NCBI RefSeq assembly: GCF_947492645.1
Contig: NZ_CANLMZ010000001.1
Span: forward strand, 186,001 to 250,000
Length of the DNA stretch: 64,000 nucleotides
Direction: 5' to 3'
DNA from: an uncultured Pontibacter sp.
GTDB taxonomy: Bacteria > Bacteroidota > Bacteroidia > Cytophagales > Hymenobacteraceae
The position numbers were made by a program, and so were the translations under genes. This document shows, piece after piece, positions 9,671 to 18,391 of the stretch. Position 1 is the first letter of the stretch. Every line of letters starts with the position of its first letter. The notes below the pieces were generated by a model. The model had not been told where the DNA came from, searched no databases, and saw only the letters and a program-made list of their open reading frames with translations.

Positions 9671-9785
9671 GCTGGTCTGGCTTCTGGTTCTAAGAATTCG
9701 ATACTAAATCAGGATTGTAAACTTCTGAGGATTGATGATCACATTCGTTCTTCCCAAATGTAACACCGGTTTAGATGTACCGCTT

Positions 9786-10724
9786 TTAAGTTAGTCTCTC
9801 ATCTAAAATGTACTCTGCTTCGTTCTTCAATCTTTGAATCAAGATTTTGGCAAAAATTTCAAAATTTTCTACATGACAGTCTTCAAGATGGCTAGAGTAG
9901 AAATTATTGAAAACTACTGCATCACCATTATAATAGAACCAGTAATTCGTGATTGTGCCACAATTGTGGAAGTTATGACCAGCACCATAATTAAAAAAAC
10001 ATAAATACTCTTTTGCCTTATTTTTCAGGTAATGTTCTGTAAAATGTCCGAGAGCTACACATTTACCACCATGTAAGAAGGCTACGTCTGCTTTCTCTCC
10101 ATTTCCTAATTCAAAATCATAAATAACTTCTATCTCTGAATTAGTAAATTCTGTTAAAGTCTTTAGTTCTTCTTCTAATGACCATTTGATAGTAGATTTA
10201 GAGATAACATTACCATCTAGGGTGTACTTCGTTTCATCTCCACTTTTGCGCGCATAGAATAGGCAATCTTCCTCTTCAAAATAGATTTTGCTATAATCAG
10301 GGCTCACAATATATTCACCCCACTTATTCATTACACCCATTCTATACTCATCAGGATCTATTCCATAGTACTCTGCCGAATCATAAGCTAATAGTTGTCT
10401 CCCTGTCACCTGAACTATAAAGCAGTCATGAGGCTCGAGTAAATCTTCTTCAACAGAGTATATATCCCTCAATACTATATGGCCTGAGCTTGATATTAAA
10501 GCCATATTATAATTTTCATCCCAGTCACTGTAGCTAACGCTTATTAACTTTTTGTCTTTTCCCCACCAGTCACACTCAAAAATATCTACATCAAGCAGTC
10601 TGTTGAGGTTGATTTCAGTTGCATCTCTATTATTGATTAATCGCCAGACAGTTAGGGCTTCCTGATCATCTTCATTTATTACCTCTTGGCAAGATTTTAT
10701 TTCTAATTCCATCATATCATCCAA
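9786..10724 (-). CDS. Hypothetical protein with WG-repeat-like segment
   Basis: A 312-residue acidic soluble protein that I do not recognise. The middle part has MNKWGEYIVSPDYSKIYF, which resembles a WG (KWG) repeat, a beta-rich motif of unknown function in Bacteroidota; the segment ISSSGHIVLRDIYSVEE may be a degenerate one before it. The C-terminal third has FHNCGTITNYWFYYNGDAVV. There is no signal peptide. The start at 10724 is one of two near-adjacent ATGs. It lies 115 bp upstream of mcrB on the same strand, so co-transcription is possible but not shown. Confidence 0.6.
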   Translation of the reverse strand: MDDMMELEIKSCQEVINEDDQEALTVWRLINNRDATEINLNRLLDVDIFECDWWGKDKKLISVSYSDWDENYNMALISSSGHIVLRDIYSVEEDLLEPHDCFIVQVTGRQLLAYDSAEYYGIDPDEYRMGVMNKWGEYIVSPDYSKIYFEEEDCLFYARKSGDETKYTLDGNVISKSTIKWSLEEELKTLTEFTNSEIEVIYDFELGNGEKADVAFLHGGKCVALGHFTEHYLKNKAKEYLCFFNYGAGHNFHNCGTITNYWFYYNGDAVVFNNFYSSHLEDCHVENFEIFAKILIQRLKNEAEYILDERLT

Positions 10725-11377
10725 ATTTTATAAGTTAAGCAGTAGTAGTCGCTACGGCACTAAATGAATACATTAAAAACATTTATTTTCTGATATATTT
10801 AGATTGGCTAATCTAAGCGAATTGAATTAAAATAATCGTAATGACTATCCTTCTGGTGGCTTTTAAGGTTGATGAACTCTTCGGTTATCATAAATGGTCA
10901 GCTTTTATAGATCAATATAAAAGTAGCCATTTCTTCTAGAAAGTTTTATTCAGTATTGGGCTATCAGCTGGGCAGTCATGATCAGATGCCGCTGCCTACA
11001 CGATATAACCAGACTTATTGTCCTTACAATAAGCGCTCGTAGCAGCACTAAAACCACGTGTAACCCAACAAGTGACGAAGAACAAGAATGATGAGTACGT
11101 TTATTCACGAAAGAGATATTTATAACCAGTCAAGTGTCTTAAATGCTCCTCTTGAAAAATCGTGTAAAACGCAAAATGCCCGTTTGTCTGAGTCCCAAAA
11201 AAGATAATGGAGCTAAACACTTACACAATTTTTAAAGCTAAGGAGCGGGCAAGAACAATGCATATTTATTCTTCCCCGCTCCTAAAACATATCACTTATA
11301 AAACAGGTTAATTTAACCAAGTCAAGTCCCTAGTTAACACGATTTTAGCAAACTTATACCAGAGAAATCTAGCATGG
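10725..11377. other. Intergenic stretch, 653 bp, no gene seen
   Basis: AT-rich to mixed sequence between the WG-like gene and the lipoprotein gene. No frame on either strand looks coding. The only clear structure is a long inverted repeat at 11241-11283, listed separately. It could hold the promoter of nothing on the plus strand, since both flanking genes point left. Confidence 0.6.
11241..11283. repeat. Long inverted repeat in intergenic region
   Basis: The arms AGGAGCGGG and CCCGCTCCT pair fully, and after one unpaired base the stem continues with AAGAA and TTCTT. The loop is about 13 nt. GC-rich arms stand out from the AT-rich surroundings. It lies 94 bp downstream of the lipoprotein stop at 11378, so it could end that operon, although no strong T tract follows on the minus strand. 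Confidence 0.6.
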
Positions 11378-12274
11378 CTATTTACTCCTGAAAAAGCTTT
11401 CAATTCGCTTCTCTGTGTTTGATGGTAAATCAGTGTTATATAACACTTTATTTCCTACCTTCATTTCATCAAACCACTTTCCTAAATAAGCGCGGATGAT
11501 GTCCTCATCGTTCCTATGCGCAGGGGACGGGTTAATTTCTAAAACCAACACATCTAGGTTTTCATAGCTCTGCTCCGAAGCAATTAAGCCATAGTTTTCT
11601 TTTTCAAACTTTTCCTTCCAGTTTGAATTGTCTCTAAATCCTTCTTTTTGAAAAAAGTTAGCTGTTATAAACGCGGTCTTGTTTTCCTGTCTGTCTTTGG
11701 ACTGCGAGTGGTATAAGTAGCCGTCTGTTACAATAACCAAAACATTTCTGTATTGTGGATTTGGGTCTACGCATAGCTCCTTTGCATCATACTTGAAAAA
11801 GCGCCAAATATCAGATCCAGACCAATTCTTGGTTCTTATAGCTTGTGCATAAATTTCTTCCAGACCTTGTGTGAAAGTAGTGGTGATATTGTCGTAAACA
11901 TCTTTTTTTCCTTTGTTGTCCAGCTTCGTCAAATCAACTGACAAACTGCTGGCAATGCTGTTTATGTTAGGATCTTTTGGGGCAGGAGTGAACAGGACTC
12001 TTATTTTATCCTTGGCTTGAAAGGCTCCCTTAGCCTTCATATTGTTTTTGAAGATCTCTGTTATTTTGTTTACAACCTGAATATCTCTTTCACTCTGTGA
12101 TGGTTGCATTGGTTGTACTACTCTGTCAGAAAGATCTAAAATAATACTGATGTTGAGTAAGTCTGGCTGCACAGCACTTGTTGGTTTACTGGCAGAAGCT
12201 TCTTTTTGCTCTGTCTCTTCTTGGCATCCAAAAAGAAGCAAAGCTATAAGAAGAATAGTTAGTCTATTTTTCAT
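11378..12274 (-). CDS. VWA-like lipoprotein, third gene of TerB/TM/VWA operon
   Basis: A 298-residue lipoprotein. The signal MKNRLTILLIALLLFGC ends in a lipobox with Cys17 as the lipid site. After a short linker comes ISIILDLSDRV at 42-52, a strand followed by a degenerate MIDAS-type DxSxx motif (DLSDR). VLVIVTDGYLYHS later supplies the TD element expected of a von Willebrand factor A fold. It is therefore a periplasm- or surface-facing VWA-like protein. The start overlaps the upstream 417-residue gene by 11 bp. VWA domains usually bind partners through a metal ion. I cannot match this protein to a named system. Confidence 0.75.
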   Translation of the reverse strand: MKNRLTILLIALLLFGCQEETEQKEASASKPTSAVQPDLLNISIILDLSDRVVQPMQPSQSERDIQVVNKITEIFKNNMKAKGAFQAKDKIRVLFTPAPKDPNINSIASSLSVDLTKLDNKGKKDVYDNITTTFTQGLEEIYAQAIRTKNWSGSDIWRFFKYDAKELCVDPNPQYRNVLVIVTDGYLYHSQSKDRQENKTAFITANFFQKEGFRDNSNWKEKFEKENYGLIASEQSYENLDVLVLEINPSPAHRNDEDIIRAYLGKWFDEMKVGNKVLYNTDLPSNTEKRIESFFRSK

Positions 12275-13517
12275 TCTCTTGTGTTAAGGCTTCTAAAGGT
12301 TTTACATTTAGATTGATAAAATCACAAACAATATTGTGCGCATTCTGTCGGAGCATCTCATTGCTACTGTTGAAGTTCAGGAACTCAAGCCAGCCATCTA
12401 AAAACCGCATAAGAGAATGCTCTAATTCTTTAGGTTTGATAACATCGGAGTGCTCCAGTATCGTATTAAGCTTTTCTATTTCCGTGTTGTTTGTACCTAT
12501 AGTATAAGTAAGCTTGTTTATTTCTTCATCTAACTTCTGTACCTGTTCCTCCTTCTTCTGTATTTCCTCTTTCTTAGCATTAATCAATACACTTAGCTGG
12601 TCCAGCTTGCCATATGCTTCCATCACGAAGTCAAAAACGAAACCCCAGATCAAGTACACGATAAATCCTGCAAAGATGATGAGCCAGAAGTTCACAGCCT
12701 GAAATGCCATTGCTACTGTATAAGGGGGTAAACTTTCGAAACTATTCTCAGCTTTTATCGTGTAAATCTTTTCTGTAATCTCATAGGCTAGTATACAGTC
12801 AAATATGAAGGTCACTAAAATAAGCATAGCTATTTTAGGGTATTTCCCCCACCCTTTTACCTCCTGAAACTTGTGAATCAGATAGCCTAACCCTAAGAAT
12901 ACAAAAGGGATTGTGAGGATTAGTATCAGTTCAGTAAAGCCATCATGGAAAGCTATCGTAAGAGCCTTGGGATCAAATATGGAGCTAGCGACTCCGATTT
13001 CATTCAATGTGAATTCTTTGAAGAAGGCAGAGAATGAAGCAGAGCTGTAAAAGATAAATAGATAAACAGTCAAAAATGCTAGGATAATACAACCCACCAT
13101 GAAGCCGGCTTTTCCAACCTTATCGCCTATAAACTGATCGGGGTTCTTTTTTATTTCTCTGATTTCCTCCTGCAGGTATTCAATTTTGCTTTCCAGTTTT
13201 GGAAGCTCTTCCATTTTGATCTTTTCTATCCGCTCCTGGAGAAACTCATTCTTTTTGATATACTCCTTAAGCTTTACCCTATAAGGTTGCTTAGCTTTTT
13301 CTTGCTCTATCTCATCCTTTCGTAAGATTTCCTTATGATTGTGGTAAATTTTGCCGATACATGTTTTTAGGCCTGTTTCTGAAGCTCCATGATTTAGAGC
13401 CTTTGCCTTTCCTTCGTCGTACCAATCAACTAAAACAAACTCCTCAAATGAAGGTGTGCGCTCCATAGTATCAGTTTGGCTGGTATTATCGAAGATTCCT
13501 TTGAATAGCTTAACCAT
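12264..13517 (-). CDS. Four-TM protein flanked by coiled coils
   Basis: A 417-residue inner-membrane protein of unknown function. Residues about 75-130 form a charged coiled coil (LQERIEKIKMEELPKLESKI). Then come four hydrophobic segments, near 138-158 (GFMVGCIILAFLTVYLFIFY), 192-212, 229-247 and 272-297. A second coiled coil follows (EEIQKKEEQVQKLDEEINKL), then a small C-terminal domain. The plan of helices and coils is faintly like MotA-type proteins such as ZorA, but no MotA motif is seen. It starts 2 bp after the TerB-like gene and overlaps the VWA lipoprotein gene by 11 bp, so the three products are probably made together and may form one envelope complex. Confidence 0.75.
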   Translation of the reverse strand: MVKLFKGIFDNTSQTDTMERTPSFEEFVLVDWYDEGKAKALNHGASETGLKTCIGKIYHNHKEILRKDEIEQEKAKQPYRVKLKEYIKKNEFLQERIEKIKMEELPKLESKIEYLQEEIREIKKNPDQFIGDKVGKAGFMVGCIILAFLTVYLFIFYSSASFSAFFKEFTLNEIGVASSIFDPKALTIAFHDGFTELILILTIPFVFLGLGYLIHKFQEVKGWGKYPKIAMLILVTFIFDCILAYEITEKIYTIKAENSFESLPPYTVAMAFQAVNFWLIIFAGFIVYLIWGFVFDFVMEAYGKLDQLSVLINAKKEEIQKKEEQVQKLDEEINKLTYTIGTNNTEIEKLNTILEHSDVIKPKELEHSLMRFLDGWLEFLNFNSSNEMLRQNAHNIVCDFINLNVKPLEALTQENEK

Positions 13518-13519
13518 AA

Positions 13520-13933
13520 TTAAAGAGCCTGTTTTACTTGTTCAATAATCACTTTCTTATCAGTGCCTTTAGTTGCTTCCTCTATCAGATATTGCATGAT
13601 GACTGGGATGTTTTGCTCCTCAAAGCCGAACTTTTTACAGAATTTCCTAAGAGTCAGCTCTTCGTGTTCATCCACTCTTCCATCTGCCAGGATCATGGTA
13701 ACATAATCATACAAGTACTCTATTTTGGTTAGGGTGTCCTGTGGAATAGTGAATTTGATGCTGTCTGGGCGGAGGATAATTTTCTCGATTTCCTCTCTTG
13801 CTATACCTTTATTTTGTCCCAGCTGAAAAAGCATTTCAAGTTCTTCAGAATCTATTTGAGTGTCAGAAAGAGCTAGAAAGTACAGGTTAAGGAAGTGACT
13901 CTTTAGTTCCTGGTCAAGTATTGTTGTTTGCAT
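13520..13933 (-). CDS. TerB-like protein, first gene of TerB/TM/VWA operon
   Basis: A 137-residue helical cytosolic protein resembling the TerB (tellurite resistance) fold. It shows two related helical halves, FLALSDTQIDSEELEMLFQLG and VTMILADGRVDEHEELTLRKF, each with the acidic D-x-x-ID/VD-x-x-E pattern that in TerB-like proteins coordinates metal. TerB-like domains are frequent in phage-defence and stress islands and are thought to act near the membrane. It is the promoter-proximal gene: the next gene begins 2 bp after its stop, and 499 bp of non-coding DNA lie upstream. Confidence 0.75.
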   Translation of the reverse strand: MQTTILDQELKSHFLNLYFLALSDTQIDSEELEMLFQLGQNKGIAREEIEKIILRPDSIKFTIPQDTLTKIEYLYDYVTMILADGRVDEHEELTLRKFCKKFGFEEQNIPVIMQYLIEEATKGTDKKVIIEQVKQAL

Positions 13934-14432
13934 AACTTTAATAAATAGTATTTAGGAATATATTAGAAGGCAAAATTGTGTGTGGCTTTACCAGTCACAG
14001 CTAATAGAGAAATATAAAATCTCTTTTAAAAGAGAACCCACTCTTTCTATACTTATACAAGAGATGCCTATAAGATTATTTTATCTCTTTTGATACAAAA
14101 GGACAAAGCTGGCCTGAGGGTGTTTTCCCTTTAAATGAAAAGTATTCAGTAGTAAAGTTCTAATATAGTTAAAATATACTAATATTCTAATGTTATGCTG
14201 ATTTTTATTGACAAGATTATAAGCAATAATCAACGTTATTTTTGTTGCTGTTAAGAAGCATCAAACATTAAAGCTACTTGTTAAGTAGTGTTATGCCTTT
14301 TCTTCTCTTAAGATGCGATGTTGAGCAGACTGTGAAACAGGGGATAGCATCAAATTGATAGGTTTCTGGACCCGTAATGGATATGGTCAACAGAGGATGT
14401 AATAAGCATTAGGAGCTATTGCTACTTAGTTT
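13934..14432. other. Intergenic stretch, 499 bp, probable promoter of TerB operon
   Basis: AT-rich DNA with no frame I believe is coded. It should hold the promoter for the minus-strand TerB-like operon and the terminator of the type I restriction locus, but no convincing hairpin or TTG/TAnnTTTG pair could be picked out by eye. Confidence 0.5.
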
Positions 14433-15119
14433 CTACAAATCCATCCCAGCTCCGTTCACCCGTAACCAGTTCTTTCTTTCCCGGTAATCCGGCAGCACTT
14501 TGTCTACTTCATTCCAAAATGCTTCGGAGTGGTTGGCGTGGATCAGGTGGGCCAGTTCGTGCACAATGATGTAATCCAGCACCTTGAGCGGGGCCATCAT
14601 GCACTTCCAGTGGAAGTTGAGGTCGCCTTTGGTGTTGCAGCTGGCCCAGCGGTTTTGCAGGTCCATAATACGGATCTCGCTGGTGGTAAGGCCCATCAGC
14701 TTTTCGTAGTAACGCACGCGCTCTGGTATGCGCTTGGCACCTTTCTCTTTGTAGTACTGCTTGAAAATCTGCTCAGCTTTAGGAGCATGCTTTTTCTGGA
14801 GCAGGAAATACCCATCCTTTAGCTTGAGCGGTGCTTCCTGCTGTTCTACTAGTTCCAATCTGTAGTTGCGGCCCAGGTACAGGTAGCTTTCGCCATTCAC
14901 GGCTTCGCGTGTTTTCTTTACCTGGTTCAGCTCTTCCAGCTCTGCCTGGTGCTTGAAAATAGAGGCAGCTTTGCTGTCTACCAGCTCGTCAATGGCGGCA
15001 TCGGAGAGCTCTTTGGGAGCCATCACCATAACCTCGCCGTCACGCTCTACATAGATACTAACTGTTTTGCGCTGGCTTCGCTTAAGATTGTACTGGATCA
15101 GGTGCTTGCTGCTCTTCAT
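14433..15119 (-). CDS. YgjP-type (SprT-like, DUF45) M48-family metallopeptidase
   Basis: A 228-residue protein of the YgjP/DUF45 group. The zinc-site motif HELAHLIHANHSEAFW lies near residue 183, with YIIVHELAH giving the HExxH-like HELAH. A WASCNTKGDLNFHWK block before it is typical of the family. Members are frequently encoded right after hsdR in type I restriction loci, though their task there is unknown; protease or control of the restriction subunit is guesswork. The start overlaps the hsdR 3' end by 38 bp, which argues for coupled expression. GC resembles hsdR rather than the AT-rich neighbours. Confidence 0.9.
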   Translation of the reverse strand: MKSSKHLIQYNLKRSQRKTVSIYVERDGEVMVMAPKELSDAAIDELVDSKAASIFKHQAELEELNQVKKTREAVNGESYLYLGRNYRLELVEQQEAPLKLKDGYFLLQKKHAPKAEQIFKQYYKEKGAKRIPERVRYYEKLMGLTTSEIRIMDLQNRWASCNTKGDLNFHWKCMMAPLKVLDYIIVHELAHLIHANHSEAFWNEVDKVLPDYRERKNWLRVNGAGMDL

Positions 15120-18100
15120 GGATCAACTCGTTGTGTCTGCGCCTTGCCAGGTCCAGCAGGTCATTTATAATCTTGTTCTCGTGGTCAATCAACCCCTTTA
15201 CATCAGATGAAATAAGGATGTCTGACAGGTCGCCTTTAAGCAGGTCTATCTCGCTGCCTTTTTCCCAGAAGCTGGTAAACTTAATGGTGGCCCTCATCAG
15301 CTTTACCGCCAGCTTTAAAGTAGCTTTCGCTTTTTCTTCCTCTTCTGCTGATGGTGCTTTGCCTTTGAATGCGGTCTGCATCATTAGGTCGTAGAAGGGG
15401 GCTTCGGTGGCAGAGAGTCCAGCTATACCTTCCTGACGGCCAGCAGCAGTCTCATTTCGGAGGTTTTCCAGTGCTTTTACCATAGCTTCCCAGTCGTCGT
15501 GGTGCTGCTGCAGGAGTTTCTCCAGGCGTTCGCTCAGCTTGGTGTAAAAGGCCGGGTCATCATCCACGTTTACCTTGATGTGCTTACGGATGGCGTGCTC
15601 CATTTCAGAGGCTACGGCTTTCGGGTTGCTGTTCTTCCTGGCTTCTTTGATGAAGTCTTTGGAGAGCAGCTCTACCGGCGGAATCTTCGGGTTAATGCCC
15701 AGGCTGACCAGGTGCTCGTTGATGAGCTGGCGGATCTTCTCGCCGGCACCTTCTATGTTGATTGTGTCGTCTTTGTAGCGGTTGCGGATAAGGATCTGCA
15801 GGTGGCCCAGTTGCTTGGCCGGGATACGGTATGGCGAAGCGGCAGGACGCGGAAGTACAATATCCATACTTTCCATGAACTGCTTTAGGTATACGTCGAA
15901 GCTGGAGCGGAACTTGATGTCTGCGGCCAGTTCTATGCATTGCTCCTGTAGCTTGAGTAGGGTAGGGATGTCCTTGATCTGTTGGGTCAGGTACTTCTCA
16001 AAGTTGACTACGCCTTTACTCTCGAAGAGCTGCACCAGCCTGCGGTAACGCGACTCCAGTATCGGTATCTCTGTCTCCACCCCCTTAAGGTTCTCCATGA
16101 TCTCCTGCACTTCGTCGGAGCCGTAAATGCTGAGGGCAGTCTGCAGGTTTTGGGTGTTGGTAGCGTAGTCAATTACATAGCCACGGGTTTTGCCTTTGTA
16201 GGTTCGGTTTACGCGGGCAATGGCCTGCAGCAGGTTGTGCTCCTTCAGCTTTTTATCCAAGTACATTACCTGTTCGATAGGGGCATCAAAGCCCGTTAGC
16301 AGCATATCGCACACTACCAGGAAGGCGATACCTGTTTCCGTAACATCGTAGTTGAAGGCTTTCTTGAAGTTCTCTACGGCATTATTGGCAGAAGCTTCTT
16401 TACGGGCCTGCGTGATGATCGCTTCTTCGTTTGTGCCCTGCCCGGAAACTACGGCGTATACCTGCAGGAACTCCAGCTTTTTGATCAGCTCTTCATCCTG
16501 CTTGGCTTCTGCTTTTAGCGAGGCTATTTTCTCCTGCAACGCTTTTAGCAGGGCATCTTTGTAGCGCACGGCTGCCAGCACCGAGCTGGTTACCACCTGT
16601 GCCTTAAAGCCGTTGGGCAGGATGTTTTCAGTGTAGTGGTTTACAATATCCCGGGCTACGGCATTAACGTGTTCCTCTGCTTCTTTCAGATCACTACCGA
16701 TGGCGTATTTGCGCTTGATCAGCTCTTTCTCTTTCTGCTCTTTGCTGCCGAAAGCTTCTTCGAACTTCTGGTCCAGTCCGCTTTTGTCGTTGATGGCGTT
16801 GTCGGGTTCGCGGCCCTCGTAAAGGATAGGGATAGTGGCTCCGTCGTTTACGGCATCGCGCAGGCGGTACTGGTCTATATAGCCGCCGAAGCGGTCGTGT
16901 GTCTTTTTCTTGTGGCGCTCCGTGATGAGCGGCGTACCGGTAAAGGCGATCTTGGTAGCGTTTGGGAAAGCCTCGAACAGGTTGTTTCCTAAGTCGCTGC
17001 TTTGCGTGCGGTGCGCCTCGTCTATCAGGATCAGGATCTTCTCGGATGGGTTTACCTCGCCGAACGCGTTGAACTGCTTTAGGGGCTCAGCTGCCTGGCT
17101 CAGTATCTCGCCGGCTATACCTGTCAGCTTGTACTCCTTTGCCTGGAACTTGTGCATCATCACCATCACGGCGTTGCTGGTAGGGGTGGAGAGCTTCGGC
17201 TTGACGTCTTTTATGCTTTCAATAAAGTCTATCTTCTCGCCGGTGAGCGTCGCGGTGTCGCTGAGCTGGTCTTCCAGGTCGGTTCGGTCGTTTACGAGCA
17301 GTACTTTGTAGTCTTTTAGCTTCTCTACTGTGCGCAGCTTTTTGATGAGCATCACCATGGTTAAGCTCTTGCCGGAGCCTTGCGTGTGCCATACTACACC
17401 GGATCGCTCCAAGGGTGTCTGGCCTGTTTTCAGGCGCTCTACTATCTTGCCCACGGCGCGGTACTGCTGATAGCGGCACACAATCTTGGCTTCTTTGCCT
17501 CCGCCTACTGGCATAAACAGCGTAAAGCTGCGGACAATATCCAGCAGGGTACGCGGAGGGAGAATACCCTGCACCAACCGCTCCTGGCTGCGCTCTACAT
17601 CCAGCGGCTTGATGTAGTTCTGGAAAGCTTCAGGGTAGATGTACTTCCACTCGGCGAAGAACTGTTCATCGAGACTGGTGATGGTGCCGTAGCAGGCTTT
17701 GTCGCCGTAGGTGGCTACGCAGATCTGGTTATACCAGAACAGGCTTTCTTCGCCTTCCTTCAGGCCGGCTGCGTGAGTGGAAGGGCGCTGGTTGCTGTAG
17801 CGCTGCAGTTGCTTCAGGGCCTCGTGCAGCGGGTTGGTGGTATAGGCGTTGGTGTTCTTGCACTCCACTACTACTAGCGGCAGACCATTCACGAACAGCA
17901 CCACATCGGGTATGATACAGGCTTTTGCCAGCCCCAGCGTATCTACCTTAAACTGGTTGATGGCAATGAAGCTGTTCCGCTCGGGGTGGTCGAAATCTAT
18001 TAGCTTGATAGGACGCGGATCGGCGGGGTCATCGTGGTAATCGGCGCGAAGGCTGTTGTTGAGCAGCGTGTGCGTGAAGCTTTTGTTAGCCTCCAGCAGG

Positions 18101-18357
18101 TGCTTGCGCCCGAAGTCGCTGATCTCGTTGTATAGCTCATCTACCTGCTTCTCGCTTAGCCAGGGCTGCCCGTTCTCGTCCAGGTTTATACTTTGTAGGG
18201 CTTTCTTCAGCACGCCGGGCAGCAGCACTTCTTTAAAGTTGGTGCGCAGCGAAAGCGTAGCGTCTGAAGGTATACCAGCAGACTGCTTATATACTTGCCA
18301 GCCAAGGCTCTCCAGCTGCTTCAGGAAGGGTTGCTCTACTAAAGTATGTTCTGTCAT
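15082..18357 (-). CDS. hsdR: Type I restriction endonuclease subunit R
   Basis: The 1091-residue motor and nuclease subunit of a type I restriction-modification enzyme. The N-terminal nuclease core shows PDVVLFVNGLPLVVVECKN at about 148-164 (PD...ExK). The SF2 translocase has Walker A HTQGSGKSLTMV near 325, the DEAH box ILIDEAHRTQSSDL, AFTGTPLI, and LLTGFDAPIEQVMYLDK. The C-terminal helical region for binding to the methylase core follows. Length is within the usual range. It lies 34 bp after the DUF2971 gene and overlaps the YgjP-type gene, forming one locus with hsdM and hsdS. All motifs look intact, so restriction is probably active. Confidence 0.96.
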   Translation of the reverse strand: MTEHTLVEQPFLKQLESLGWQVYKQSAGIPSDATLSLRTNFKEVLLPGVLKKALQSINLDENGQPWLSEKQVDELYNEISDFGRKHLLEANKSFTHTLLNNSLRADYHDDPADPRPIKLIDFDHPERNSFIAINQFKVDTLGLAKACIIPDVVLFVNGLPLVVVECKNTNAYTTNPLHEALKQLQRYSNQRPSTHAAGLKEGEESLFWYNQICVATYGDKACYGTITSLDEQFFAEWKYIYPEAFQNYIKPLDVERSQERLVQGILPPRTLLDIVRSFTLFMPVGGGKEAKIVCRYQQYRAVGKIVERLKTGQTPLERSGVVWHTQGSGKSLTMVMLIKKLRTVEKLKDYKVLLVNDRTDLEDQLSDTATLTGEKIDFIESIKDVKPKLSTPTSNAVMVMMHKFQAKEYKLTGIAGEILSQAAEPLKQFNAFGEVNPSEKILILIDEAHRTQSSDLGNNLFEAFPNATKIAFTGTPLITERHKKKTHDRFGGYIDQYRLRDAVNDGATIPILYEGREPDNAINDKSGLDQKFEEAFGSKEQKEKELIKRKYAIGSDLKEAEEHVNAVARDIVNHYTENILPNGFKAQVVTSSVLAAVRYKDALLKALQEKIASLKAEAKQDEELIKKLEFLQVYAVVSGQGTNEEAIITQARKEASANNAVENFKKAFNYDVTETGIAFLVVCDMLLTGFDAPIEQVMYLDKKLKEHNLLQAIARVNRTYKGKTRGYVIDYATNTQNLQTALSIYGSDEVQEIMENLKGVETEIPILESRYRRLVQLFESKGVVNFEKYLTQQIKDIPTLLKLQEQCIELAADIKFRSSFDVYLKQFMESMDIVLPRPAASPYRIPAKQLGHLQILIRNRYKDDTINIEGAGEKIRQLINEHLVSLGINPKIPPVELLSKDFIKEARKNSNPKAVASEMEHAIRKHIKVNVDDDPAFYTKLSERLEKLLQQHHDDWEAMVKALENLRNETAAGRQEGIAGLSATEAPFYDLMMQTAFKGKAPSAEEEEKAKATLKLAVKLMRATIKFTSFWEKGSEIDLLKGDLSDILISSDVKGLIDHENKIINDLLDLARRRHNELIHEEQQAPDPVQS

Positions 18358-18391
18358 AGCTAACTAAAAGTCTTAATTGTTCCTAGAGAAA

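Noticed and set aside
12264..13517. The four-TM protein as ZorA of a Zorya system
   Set aside because: No MotA motif is seen, and there is no ZorB, ZorC or ZorD nearby.
17380..17877. A 165-residue plus-strand frame inside hsdR, and similar frames inside hsdM (21471-22043)
   Set aside because: They are antisense shadows of clearly coding type I RM genes and show no domain.
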